From Flavobacterium bizetiae (GTDB taxonomy: Bacteria > Bacteroidota > Bacteroidia > Flavobacteriales > Flavobacteriaceae): DNA of 39,391 bases. The notes under the pieces are model-generated. The model was not told the origin of the DNA. It did no database searches and saw nothing but the letters and a program-made list of their open reading frames with translations. The translations under genes and the position numbers were made by a program. Location: contig NZ_CADCSU010000085.1 of NCBI RefSeq assembly GCF_902804475.1, forward strand, positions 1 to 39,391. Direction: 5' to 3'. Of this stretch, positions 1 to 8,058 are shown in pieces. The stretch's first letter is position 1. Each line of letters starts with the position of its first letter.

Positions 1-240
1 GTCTTATTCTGAAATATTAAATTATTATATTGCGTATTATTTTTCTTTCAATAAAAATTTCTGGTTAAAATAATGTCGGAGTTTATTTCTACTAATAAAT
101 AATAAATATGAAAAAATACATTTTTGAAGGCACGCAGGAAAACAGAATATCGATGGTAATTTATTTAATAATAATTTATGGTTTTTCTTTATATTTCCTG
201 GGGAAAATTGTAGGTAAAGCAATTTTTTATTTTAGCCATT

Positions 241-384
241 ACTAGAAAATTATGCAAACTAAAAAACTACTACATAATTATTGGTGCGGCAATTTTAATG
301 TTTTTGACTATTTATATATCTACAAAATGAATTTTTTTTGGGGCAGGCTTTGGGGCATTAGAAAGTCTTAAAATTAAATATTAA
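241..384 (+). pseudogene. Remnant of a small single-pass membrane protein
   Basis: Reading from 241 in frame gives a hydrophobic segment (IIIGAAILMFLTIYIS), then an in-frame TGA at 328-330, then GAGFGALESLKIKY and a TAA at 382-384. The reading is protein-like on both sides of the TGA: a membrane helix, then a Gly-rich stretch and a charged tail. No ATG lies in this frame at the expected place; the nearby ATG at 252 is in another frame. I infer a small inner-membrane protein that has lost its start frame and gained a stop. I do not recognise the family. Chance coding-like sequence in AT-rich DNA remains possible. Confidence 0.3.
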
Positions 385-400
385 ACTCCTCTTTATATTT

Positions 401-426
401 AAAGTAAGTTAGTTAAAACTTACTTT
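401..426. repeat. Perfect 10-bp dyad AAAGTAAGTT-N6-AACTTACTTT
   Basis: Two perfect 10-base inverted arms are separated by six bases. No T-run follows, so it is not a classic intrinsic terminator. It lies about 135 bases before the oxidoreductase start and could be an operator or a weak terminator for whatever lay upstream. Confidence 0.4.
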
Positions 427-559
427 GAGTAAATGTTTGCTTTAAATGTTTGTTAATTAATAAACATTTAGATTTCTCTTTTTATCAAGATACTGTAACT
501 TTACTTTTTAAACTTTATCAGCTTCAATTGATATTGTAAACCCATTAAAAGTTACAATT

Positions 560-1630
560 ATGGCGTCATTATTATTTTCTCCACTTACAATAAAAAAAAT
601 CACTTTAAAAAATAGAATCGTTATATCGCCTATGTGTCAATACTCAGCAATTGACGGATTTGCAAACGATTGGCATTTAGTGCATTTAGGAAGTCGCGCC
701 AGCGGTGGCGTAGGACTGATTATTCAGGAAGCAACCGCAGTTTCTCCCGAAGCCAGAATTTCTCCATCTGACTTAGGAATCTGGAAAGACGAACATATCG
801 AGAAACTAAAAACAATCAACCAATTTATAGTTTCTCAAAATTCGGTTCCCGGAATCCAATTGGCACATGCCGGACGAAAAGCAAGTGTTTCGGTTCCGTG
901 GGAAGGCAATAAAAAGTTAGATTTCGCTCAGGGCGGATGGCAAACGGTTTCTGCAAGCGCCATTCCTTATCATGATGACGAACCTTTTCTTCCTGAAGCT
1001 TTAGACCAAAACGGAATCCAGAAAGTAATTTCAGATTTTAAAGCTGCGACAAAAAGAGCGGTTCAGGCCGGTTATCAGGTAATGGAAGTTCACGGAGCCC
1101 ACGGTTATTTACTGCACCAGTTTTTATCTCCGTTAACCAATAACAGAACCGATGAGTATGGCGGAAGTTTCGAAAACAGAATCCGTTTTACCTTAGAAAT
1201 TGTTGAAGCCGTACAATCAGAATGGCCATCAGATTTGCCTTTATTTGTTCGAATTTCAGCAACAGATTGGGCAGAAGGAGGATGGAATCCCGAAGAATCT
1301 GTACAGCTTTCTAAGATCTTAAAAGAAAAAGGAGTAGACCTAATTGATGTTTCATCAGGCGGATTAGTTTCATATCAAAAAATTCCGGTTGGTCCGGGTT
1401 ATCAGGTTAATTTTGCAGCAAAAATCAAAAAAGAAGTAAATATTGCAACTGGCGCAGTAGGCTTAATTACCGAAGCCAAACAAGCCGAAGCCATCCTGAA
1501 AAATGCTCAGGCCGATTTGGTTTTATTCGCCAGAGAATCATTGAGAAACCCAAACTTGCCTTTAGACTTTGCCAAAGAACTAAACGACGATATTCAATGG
1601 CCAAAACAATACGAACGCGCTAAAATTTAA
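560..1630 (+). CDS. namA: NADPH dehydrogenase, old yellow enzyme family (NamA/YqjM type)
   Basis: Cytosolic FMN enzyme of 356 aa that reduces activated C=C bonds (enals, enones, nitro compounds) with NADPH. The class markers of YqjM-type old yellow enzymes are present: SPMCQYSA with Cys26 and Tyr28, HAGRKA near residue 104, and HGAHGYLLHQFLSP with His178, His181 and Tyr183, which fit the substrate-anion and flavin-site residues of the family. The C-terminal part has the phosphate-binding side of a TIM barrel (GAVGLI, then LVLFARESLRNP). The length is normal for the family. The ATG at 560 directly begins the conserved N-terminal strand. The gene appears to stand alone with a 223-base repeat-containing gap after it. 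The physiological substrate cannot be read from sequence. Confidence 0.93.
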   Translation: MASLLFSPLTIKKITLKNRIVISPMCQYSAIDGFANDWHLVHLGSRASGGVGLIIQEATAVSPEARISPSDLGIWKDEHIEKLKTINQFIVSQNSVPGIQLAHAGRKASVSVPWEGNKKLDFAQGGWQTVSASAIPYHDDEPFLPEALDQNGIQKVISDFKAATKRAVQAGYQVMEVHGAHGYLLHQFLSPLTNNRTDEYGGSFENRIRFTLEIVEAVQSEWPSDLPLFVRISATDWAEGGWNPEESVQLSKILKEKGVDLIDVSSGGLVSYQKIPVGPGYQVNFAAKIKKEVNIATGAVGLITEAKQAEAILKNAQADLVLFARESLRNPNLPLDFAKELNDDIQWPKQYERAKI

Positions 1631-1810
1631 ATGAATTATTGCCACAGATTGCAAAGATTAGACTGATTTTAAAAAGGAAGTTGCCACGAATTACACTAAT
1701 TTCCACGAATTATTATGGTTTAATTTTTTAAGTTCAACGATTTGTGAAATTGCTTCGCCTGTTCGCTATCGCTCGGGTCGTGGCGAAAAAAAATCATTTT
1801 AATCTGTGAA

Positions 1811-1828
1811 TCCCGATAGCTATCGGGA
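1811..1828. repeat. 18-bp perfect palindrome TCCCGATAGCTATCGGGA
   Basis: A perfect self-complementary 18-mer lies just upstream of the Gfo/Idh/MocA start. A second perfect copy is at 18684-18701 and a degenerate one at about 18335-18352. The preceding bases (1640-1800) are also dispersed-repeat-like text (GCCACGAATTACACTAATTT and similar). A spurious GTG start at 1806 would translate the palindrome, which argues for the later ATG. Confidence 0.7.
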
Positions 1829-1853
1829 GTGGCAAAACAAAAACACACACAAC

Positions 1854-2894
1854 ATGCAAAAAATAAAAACAGCACTATTATCATACGGAATGTCGGGAAA
1901 AGTTTTTCATGCTCCGTTTTTAGATATTCACCCCGGATTTGAACTTTTAGGATCTTGGGAAAGAAGCAAAAAACTCATTCAGGAAGATTATCCAACAGTA
2001 AAAAGTTATCCTTCTATCGATGATTTATTGGCAGACGATGTCGATTTGGTCATCGTAAATACTCCGGTTGGAACACATTTCGAATACGCCAAAAAAGTTT
2101 TATTAGCAGGCAAACACGCCGTTGTCGAAAAAGCCTTTACCACAACCGTTGCCGAAGCCGAAGAATTAGCGGCAATCGCCAAAGAAAAAGGATTAAAATT
2201 AGCCGTTTTTCAAAACAGAAGATGGGACAGTGATTTTAAAACCGTTCAGAAAATAATCAAAGAAGGAACTTTGGGAGATTTAGTCGAAGCCGAATTTCAC
2301 TTTGACAGATACAATCCGTTATTGAGTGCCAAAGCACACAAAGAAACCGTAAATGACGGAGCAGGAATCCTGAAAGATTTAGGCCCGCATTTAATCGATC
2401 AGGCCGTATGTTTATTTGGTTCACCAAAGTCGGTTTTTGGAGATATTCGTTACACAAGAGAGAACTCTTTAGTAGATGACTGGATCGATTTATTGTTGAT
2501 TTACGATAATTTGAGAGTACGATTAAAAGCCAGTTTTTTCGTTAGAGAGGCAAATCCGGGATATACCATTCACGGTAAAAAAGGATCTTTCTTAAAACCC
2601 CGTGGTGATGTTCAGGAAGACGAATTAAAATTAGGTAAAAAACCAAACTTAGAATCCTGGGGAACAGAATCAGAAACCTTACAAGGACTTTTGCATACTG
2701 AAATTGACGGAAAAGAAATCAGAGAAAAAATCCCAACCCTTCAGGGCAATTACTTCTCGTTTTTTGATGGCGTTTACGACTCAATTGCAAATAACAAAAC
2801 AGAACCCGTTACAGCACAAGACGGTGTAAAAGTAATGCAAATTATAGAAGCTGCAATTGCAAGCCATACACAGCAAAAAGTCATTAATTTGTAG
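1854..2894 (+). CDS. Gfo/Idh/MocA family oxidoreductase
   Basis: NAD(P)-dependent dehydrogenase-fold protein of 346 aa. The N-terminal Rossmann domain begins KTALLSYGMSGKVFHAPF, followed by a segment typical of the family (LVIVNTPVGTHFEYAKKVLLAGKHAVVEKAFTTT), where EKAF replaces the usual EKP. The C-terminal alpha/beta domain follows, with DLGPHLIDQAVCLFG supplying the usual Asp and His of the active site. The opening motif resembles the YhhX/YdgJ branch of E. coli. An in-frame GTG at 1806 would add 16 residues read from a palindromic repeat, so I start at the ATG at 1854. Substrates in this family are usually sugars, inositols or derivatives; none can be assigned here. No operon partner is evident, since a repeat-rich 766-base spacer follows. 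Confidence 0.9.
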   Translation: MQKIKTALLSYGMSGKVFHAPFLDIHPGFELLGSWERSKKLIQEDYPTVKSYPSIDDLLADDVDLVIVNTPVGTHFEYAKKVLLAGKHAVVEKAFTTTVAEAEELAAIAKEKGLKLAVFQNRRWDSDFKTVQKIIKEGTLGDLVEAEFHFDRYNPLLSAKAHKETVNDGAGILKDLGPHLIDQAVCLFGSPKSVFGDIRYTRENSLVDDWIDLLLIYDNLRVRLKASFFVREANPGYTIHGKKGSFLKPRGDVQEDELKLGKKPNLESWGTESETLQGLLHTEIDGKEIREKIPTLQGNYFSFFDGVYDSIANNKTEPVTAQDGVKVMQIIEAAIASHTQQKVINL

Positions 2895-2958
2895 AGATTT
2901 GGCCCACGGATTAGACGGATGAAACTGGTTTTCGCGGGTTTTTTTTATTATATTGTAG

Positions 2959-3367
2959 AGACGCACAGCAGTGCGTCTTTTTTATGCGGACACATAAAAA
3001 CCTTTGCCATTTAAAAGAAAATTTGTAGAGATTTGGCGCACAGATTTTGCGGATAAAACGGATCATCACAGATTTGTTTTAAGGCAAACATTTTCTGTAG
3101 AGACGCACTGCAGTGCGTCTTACGTTTCAAATAGCAAGGTTATTTTATTTTTGCCACAGATTAAAATGATTAAAAAACCCGCGAAAACCAGTTTCATCCG
3201 TAAAACCCGTGGGCATAAAAAACCTTAGTACCTTAGCATCTCAGAACCTTAGTACCTTTAAAAAAAACTTTGTAGAAAGTTAGCCCACAGATTTTGCAGA
3301 TAAAACGGATCATCACAGAATTTTTTTAAGGCAACGATTTTCTGTAGAGACGCACAGCAGTGCGTCT
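2959..3367. repeat. Three copies of an AGACGCAC...GTGCGTCT palindrome
   Basis: Copies at 2959-2978 (loop AGCA), 3101-3120 (AGACGCACTGCAGTGCGTCT, a perfect 20-bp palindrome) and 3348-3367 (loop AGCA). All are preceded by TGTAGAG or similar. The second and third sit at the same place within the tandem units; the first is a separate copy. Confidence 0.75.
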
Positions 3368-3515
3368 TACGTTTCAAATAGCAAGGTTATTTTATTTTTG
3401 CCACAGATTAAAATGATTAAAAAATCCGTGTAAACCCGTTTCATCCGTAAAACCCGCGGGCAAAAAATCTTAGCACCTTAGCATCTCAGAACCTTAGCAC
3501 CTTTAAAAAAAAACC
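3022..3515. repeat. Tandem duplication, two ~247-bp units
   Basis: Units at 3022-3268 and 3269-3515 align at a constant offset of 247 bases. The longest exact shared block starts at 3121 and 3368 (TACGTTTCAAATAGCAAGGT and onward). Each unit runs from a TTTGTAG start through a GACGCAC palindrome, a CCACAGATTAAAATGATT block and a CTTAGCAYCTTAG tail. Scattered substitutions show the duplication is not brand new. Confidence 0.8.
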
Positions 3516-3660
3516 TTTGTCCCTTTGCACCTATGAACCTTTTCTCCTTAAAAGAAAATTTATAAACATACAACGTTATAAATTCACGAACTAGTAGGGT
3601 TTTATAGTCTGTAAAGTTGCTTTTTAGTACTTTTATACTAGAATTCAAAAATAAATCACA

Positions 3661-4884
3661 TTGATAAGTTTCAATCCATTATCGTTATTCCAAACCAAAG
3701 GAAAAATCAAGAAAGTTTACAGAGAAGCAAAAGCCTCTTATTTAAACCGAATTCGCTTTGCCGTAGGAATGTTTTATTTCGGTATGGGATTAAGTTTTGC
3801 AACCTGGGCAAGTAGAATTCCGGACATCAAAACAGCTTTGCATTTAACCGAAGGAGATTTGGGTTCTATACTTTTTGCCCTGCCAATGGGGCAATTAATT
3901 ATTATGCCATTTTCAGGAAAAATGGTCACCAAATTTGGCAGTCATCGCATTTTGATTTTTTCATTGATAATGTACGTTTTATGTCTGGCTAATTTAGGTT
4001 TGGCAACATCAGCATTACAACTATCGTTAGGATTATTTTTATTTGGAGTTTTCGGGAATTTGGCCAACATCGCCGTAAATACCCAAGGAGTTTATACCGA
4101 AGTACTTTTCAAAAAAACAATCATGTCTTCTTTTCACGGTATGTGGAGTTTTGCAGGATTCACCGGAGCCCTGGTTGGTTTAGGAATGTTGACTTTAAAG
4201 CTCACCCCATTCCACCATTTTTTAATTGTTGGCGCAGCAGTACTTTTAATGGTTGCCTTTAATTTTAAATTTCTGGTCAGAGCCAAAGAAAAAATAAAAA
4301 ATAAAACATCCGAAAAGAAAAAGCTATTTGTAAAACCCGACAGCTCTTTGCTTTGGCTTGGCGTAATTGGTTTTTGCAGTATGGCAAGCGAAGGCGTTAT
4401 GTTCGATTGGAGCGGAGTATACTTTAAAGATATTGTAAAAGCACCCGGCCCATTAGTTATTTTAGGTTATACATCATTTATGATTATGATGGCCAGCGGA
4501 CGATTTTTAGGCGATGGTCTAATCAATAAATTTGGTCGCGAACGCGTAATGCAAATTAGCGGAGTCATGATTTCTGTCGGACTTTTTACCGCAGTTTTTC
4601 TTCCTTATATAATACCTTGTACCATTGCTTTTATGCTTGTTGGTTTAGGAGTCGCGACAATTGTTCCTACCGTTTATAGTATGGCAGGAAAAAATCCAAC
4701 CGTTCCTCCCGGCGAAGCTTTAACCATTGTTTCGAGCGTAAGTTTCTTAGGTTTCTTAATGGGACCTCCAGTTATCGGACATATTGCAGAGGCTTTCGGA
4801 CTTCAATTTTCTTTTGCCTTTATCGGAATCTTCGGTGTTCTAATCGCCTTTATGGTGTCTAAAATTAGAACTACTGAAGCATAA
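3661..4884 (+). CDS. MFS transporter (YbjJ-like)
   Basis: Integral inner-membrane major facilitator protein of 407 aa with about 12 hydrophobic segments. TM1 starts near residue 33 (FAVGMFYFGMGLSFATWASR), followed by a family-typical loop (GDLGSILFALPMGQLI), a cytoplasmic linker around 206-224 (KEKIKNKTSEKKK) and a second half opening LLWLGVIGFCSMASEG. ASRIPDIK after TM1 and the overall pattern resemble the YbjJ branch, whose substrates are poorly known. The only start that keeps TM1 is the TTG at 3661: a stop lies in frame nine bases before it, and the first ATG (3769) would cut into TM1. Other rare starts are possible. The gene stands alone, followed by a dispersed hairpin repeat. Confidence 0.85.
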   Translation: MISFNPLSLFQTKGKIKKVYREAKASYLNRIRFAVGMFYFGMGLSFATWASRIPDIKTALHLTEGDLGSILFALPMGQLIIMPFSGKMVTKFGSHRILIFSLIMYVLCLANLGLATSALQLSLGLFLFGVFGNLANIAVNTQGVYTEVLFKKTIMSSFHGMWSFAGFTGALVGLGMLTLKLTPFHHFLIVGAAVLLMVAFNFKFLVRAKEKIKNKTSEKKKLFVKPDSSLLWLGVIGFCSMASEGVMFDWSGVYFKDIVKAPGPLVILGYTSFMIMMASGRFLGDGLINKFGRERVMQISGVMISVGLFTAVFLPYIIPCTIAFMLVGLGVATIVPTVYSMAGKNPTVPPGEALTIVSSVSFLGFLMGPPVIGHIAEAFGLQFSFAFIGIFGVLIAFMVSKIRTTEA

Positions 4885-4893
4885 TTTTTTTTA

Positions 4894-4973
4894 GGAGCTA
4901 ATCCCGCTATACGTTCCAATCTTTTGTGGCGAACACCGCCACAAAAGGATTTCCACTTCTATCGGGGCTAGGA
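4894..4973. repeat. Dispersed hairpin repeat, possibly terminating
   Basis: An 80-base element opens GGAGCTAATCCCGCTAT and closes ATCGGGGCTAGGA. It contains a perfect 11-bp stem (CTTTTGTGGCG / CGCCACAAAAG, 4921-4947) with a five-base loop. It sits 10 bases after the MFS stop. The wording matches an element I know to recur between Flavobacterium genes. The rest of the gap to 5201 is AT-rich and holds the receptor promoter; I see no clear TAnnTTTG box. Confidence 0.6.
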
Positions 4974-5200
4974 CAATCTTTTTCATAATATTATTTATAA
5001 AATAAAAATTTGTAAGAAATTTCTTTTATGTTGATTTTTAATTATATTTGAAGATTGAAAATTAAGTTTCATATTAATTTCAATTTTTTGAAAATCTTTT
5101 TTCCAAAGACCAATTTTATCTTTTGATATAAGATTAAAACGTTTTGACAATCAAAGCAGTTTAATCTCAAAATTATTTATCAAAGTAAATTGGGGTTTTC

Positions 5201-8038
5201 ATGGAAAAAAAATACCTGCTGATTTTTATTTTATTGTCTTTTACATTTGCTTTTGCGCAACAGGAAACTACTTTTACTGGAATAGTAATCGATGCCAAAA
5301 CACAAAATCCTATTGAAAATATTGTAGTAAGTATTCAAAACTCTTCGATCACACAACTTACCAATACAAACGGAAAATTCGAATTACATTCTTCTATACA
5401 AGGAGAACAACTTTTATTACTGCACAGTCAGGGATATAAAGATTTACTTTTAAAGATAAATTCAAATCCCGAACAAACCGTAAATCTCGGAATATTACAA
5501 TTAGAAGATAATTTTTCAGATGACGTTCCGGCAACATTAATCACATTATTAGACAGTGATTTATCAGATGATAACAGTTCATCCGAAATGACTTCCGGAC
5601 TGCTTCAATCTTCAAAAGATGCGTTTATGCAAGCTTCTGCTTTCAATTGGGGACAAGCCCGATTTAGAGTTCGTGGTTTAGACAGCGAAAACGGAACCAT
5701 GATGCTCAACGGAATGATCATGAACAAAATTTATGACGGAAGACCACAATGGAGCAATTGGGGAGGTTTGAATGATGTACTTAGAAATCAGGAATTTTCT
5801 GTTGGTGCCGCAGCTTCAAATTTTACGTTTGGAGGAATATTAGGTACACAACAAATTTCGACCCGGGCCTCAACCTATAGAAAAGGAGCAAGGCTTATTT
5901 TTTCAGGAAGTAATACTACTTATAATTGGCGCGCCAATGCTACTTATGCTTCGGGAATGAATTCTAAAGGCTGGGCGTATGTAGTTTCGGCAGGAAAACG
6001 TATGGGCAACGAAGGTTATTTTGACGGAACTAGTTTTGATGCCGAATCTTTTTTTATGAGTATCGAAAAGAAATTAAGCAATAAACATTCCTTAAACTTC
6101 ACCGGATTTTATACGCCAAATTCAAGAGGAAAAAATTCAGCCAATACAAATGAAGTTACAGAATTAATCAACGAAAAATACAATTCGTATTGGGGTTTTC
6201 AGGATGGAGAAAAACGAAATGCAAGAGTAAAAAAAGTCGAAGAACCTTTATTGATGCTGAATCATTATTTTAAAATAAACGAAAAAGCAAACCTCAATTC
6301 GAGTGTAATGTATCAATTCGGGAAAGTAGGAAACAGTACAATTGATTATCAAAATGCAAACAGTCCGGATCCTACGTATTATCGAAAATTGCCCAGTTAT
6401 TATACCTCACTTTACGGAAAAGATATCGGAGAATTTTCAGGAGAATTTACACCCGATTATGAAAATGCGGAACTTAATAAAAAGCTATTTCTAGAAGATC
6501 CTCAAATCAATTGGGATGCAATGTATCAGGCCAATCAACAGCCAACATTAAATGCTGATGGAGTCATTACAGGTTATCAGCCTGCTCAAAGCCATTATGT
6601 TTTATATGAAGATCGAACAGATGATAAAACCTTTTCTGCCAATTCAAACTTAAATATACAAATTACAGAAAACAGTTTTTTCGATGGCGGAATCACTTTT
6701 CGGAATTTAAAATCACATCAATTTCAATATCTTTTAGACTTACTCGGAGGTGAATATTTTGAAGATATTGATGCATTTTACAACGGAGATCAGGCACAAT
6801 CTGATTTACAACATCCAAATCGTCAGGTAAAAAAAGGAGACATTTACGGTTACAATTATAATTTGCAGGCAACAATTATTGATGCTTTTACACAGTTTAA
6901 ATTCAATTATAATAAATTCGATTTTTATTTGGGGCAAACCTATTCTACATCCAGTTATCAAAGAGAAGGTTTGTATCAAAACGGAATTTACCCCACAACT
7001 TCTTTAGGTAAAAGTGAAAAAGTACATTTCGAAAATTTTGGTTTCAAAGGAGGTTTTACTTATAAGATTTCAGGAAAACAATGGTTGTTTTTTAACGGAA
7101 TGCATCTTACTCGTGCGCCATCACTTCGAAACACTTTTGCTAATTCAAGATTGAATAATTCAGTTGTTGACGGAATTGAAAATGAAAATATAAATAGTGC
7201 CGAAGCCAATTATATATTTCGTTCGCCTAAACTTAAAATTAGAACAACCGCTTATTATACTTTAATAAAAAATACCACAAAAACCTCTTTTTTCTATGCT
7301 GAGGGAATATTTGACAGAGGTGCCAGTTACAATAATACAGATGCATTTGTAAGTCAGACTTTAACCCATTTAGACAAAAAGAACATTGGCGCCGAATTAA
7401 GTTTCGAATATCAAATTTCATCTACACTAAAAAGTACTTTATCAGTTGCTTATGGCAATTATACTTATAATAGTAACCCAAATGTTTCGATTACAAATGA
7501 TGCAAATGCCGCCAAAGGAGATACACAAACGACTTTTGATTTTGGAGAATCGTATCTCAAAAACTACAAACAGTCCGGCATGCCACAACAAGCCTATTCT
7601 GTTGGTTTAGAATATCGGGATCCCAAATATTGGTGGTTGGGAGCAAACATAAATTATTTGGCCGAAAGTTATATCGATGTTTCGTCTATTGCCAGAACAG
7701 CACGTTTTTATAAAAATCCAATAAGCGGTTTGGTTTTTCCTGAAGCCACAGAAGAACGCGCAAGAGCTTTACTCAAACAAGAAAAATTTGATCCTGTTTC
7801 TTTACTAAATATCTCGGGAGGTAAATCCTGGCGTATCTTAGGTAAATATGTCGGACTTTTTACGAGTATAAATAATGTGCTGGATAAAACCTATAAAACG
7901 GGAGGTTTTGAGCAAGCACGAAATGCAAATTTCAGAGCATTAAATCAGGATGTTTCTAGTGGCACACCATCATTTGGACCTAAATATTATTACGGATACG
8001 GAAGAACCTATTTCGTAAACCTCACCATAAGTTTGTAA
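5201..8038 (+). CDS. TonB-dependent outer-membrane receptor
   Basis: Outer-membrane transporter of 945 aa energised by TonB-ExbB-ExbD. A signal peptide (residues 1-20, ending FAFAQQ) precedes a carboxypeptidase-regulatory-like beta-sandwich (about 22-105, starting FTGIVIDAKTQNPIENI), as in Bacteroidota receptors. A plug domain follows (about 130-230, with ARFRVRGLDSENGTMMLNG) and then a large beta-barrel ending in an aromatic-rich strand (TYFVNLTISL). The next gene, 20 bases on, is a DUF5689 lipoprotein, a common partner of these receptors; together they probably form a surface uptake unit. No SusD-like gene is present, so the substrate need not be a glycan. Substrate unknown. Confidence 0.92.
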   Translation: MEKKYLLIFILLSFTFAFAQQETTFTGIVIDAKTQNPIENIVVSIQNSSITQLTNTNGKFELHSSIQGEQLLLLHSQGYKDLLLKINSNPEQTVNLGILQLEDNFSDDVPATLITLLDSDLSDDNSSSEMTSGLLQSSKDAFMQASAFNWGQARFRVRGLDSENGTMMLNGMIMNKIYDGRPQWSNWGGLNDVLRNQEFSVGAAASNFTFGGILGTQQISTRASTYRKGARLIFSGSNTTYNWRANATYASGMNSKGWAYVVSAGKRMGNEGYFDGTSFDAESFFMSIEKKLSNKHSLNFTGFYTPNSRGKNSANTNEVTELINEKYNSYWGFQDGEKRNARVKKVEEPLLMLNHYFKINEKANLNSSVMYQFGKVGNSTIDYQNANSPDPTYYRKLPSYYTSLYGKDIGEFSGEFTPDYENAELNKKLFLEDPQINWDAMYQANQQPTLNADGVITGYQPAQSHYVLYEDRTDDKTFSANSNLNIQITENSFFDGGITFRNLKSHQFQYLLDLLGGEYFEDIDAFYNGDQAQSDLQHPNRQVKKGDIYGYNYNLQATIIDAFTQFKFNYNKFDFYLGQTYSTSSYQREGLYQNGIYPTTSLGKSEKVHFENFGFKGGFTYKISGKQWLFFNGMHLTRAPSLRNTFANSRLNNSVVDGIENENINSAEANYIFRSPKLKIRTTAYYTLIKNTTKTSFFYAEGIFDRGASYNNTDAFVSQTLTHLDKKNIGAELSFEYQISSTLKSTLSVAYGNYTYNSNPNVSITNDANAAKGDTQTTFDFGESYLKNYKQSGMPQQAYSVGLEYRDPKYWWLGANINYLAESYIDVSSIARTARFYKNPISGLVFPEATEERARALLKQEKFDPVSLLNISGGKSWRILGKYVGLFTSINNVLDKTYKTGGFEQARNANFRALNQDVSSGTPSFGPKYYYGYGRTYFVNLTISL

Positions 8039-8058
8039 AATTCTAATACACATTCGAA

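Larger units (their letters stand above)
1..559. other. Gene-poor 5' stretch
   Basis: No convincing intact gene is visible here. The stretch is very AT-rich. It holds one decayed small reading frame (241-384), a perfect 10-bp dyad (401-426) and a weaker dyad at about 446-471 (AAATGTTT ... AAACATTT). The short minus-strand frame at 37-222 has low-complexity AT-driven composition and no family signature, so I do not call it. The last 130 bases must contain the promoter of the downstream oxidoreductase gene, but I see no clear TAnnTTTG box. Confidence 0.5.
2895..3660. other. Repeat-packed spacer, no gene
   Basis: This 766-base spacer has no credible gene; the short frame at 3004-3228 translates repeat sequence. 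It is built from dispersed intergenic repeats: text like GCCCACAGATTTTGCRGATAAAACGG, TTGCCACAGATTAAAATGATT and CTTAGCACCTTAGCATCTCAG, plus three GACGCAC palindromes. The segment at about 2903-2944 is repeated inverted at about 3172-3217, including GGATGAAACTGGTTTTCGCG, so a long-range stem of roughly 40 bp is possible. A 247-bp tandem duplication occupies the centre. The last ~120 bases before 3661 should hold the MFS promoter. Confidence 0.6.

Noticed and set aside
1806..1853. GTG start extending the Gfo/Idh/MocA protein by 16 residues
   Set aside because: The extension translates the TCCCGATAGCTATCGGGA palindrome; the family's first strand begins just after the ATG at 1854.
3004..3228. 74-aa plus-strand frame
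   Set aside because: It translates dispersed repeat sequence that recurs in the adjacent tandem unit out of any gene context.
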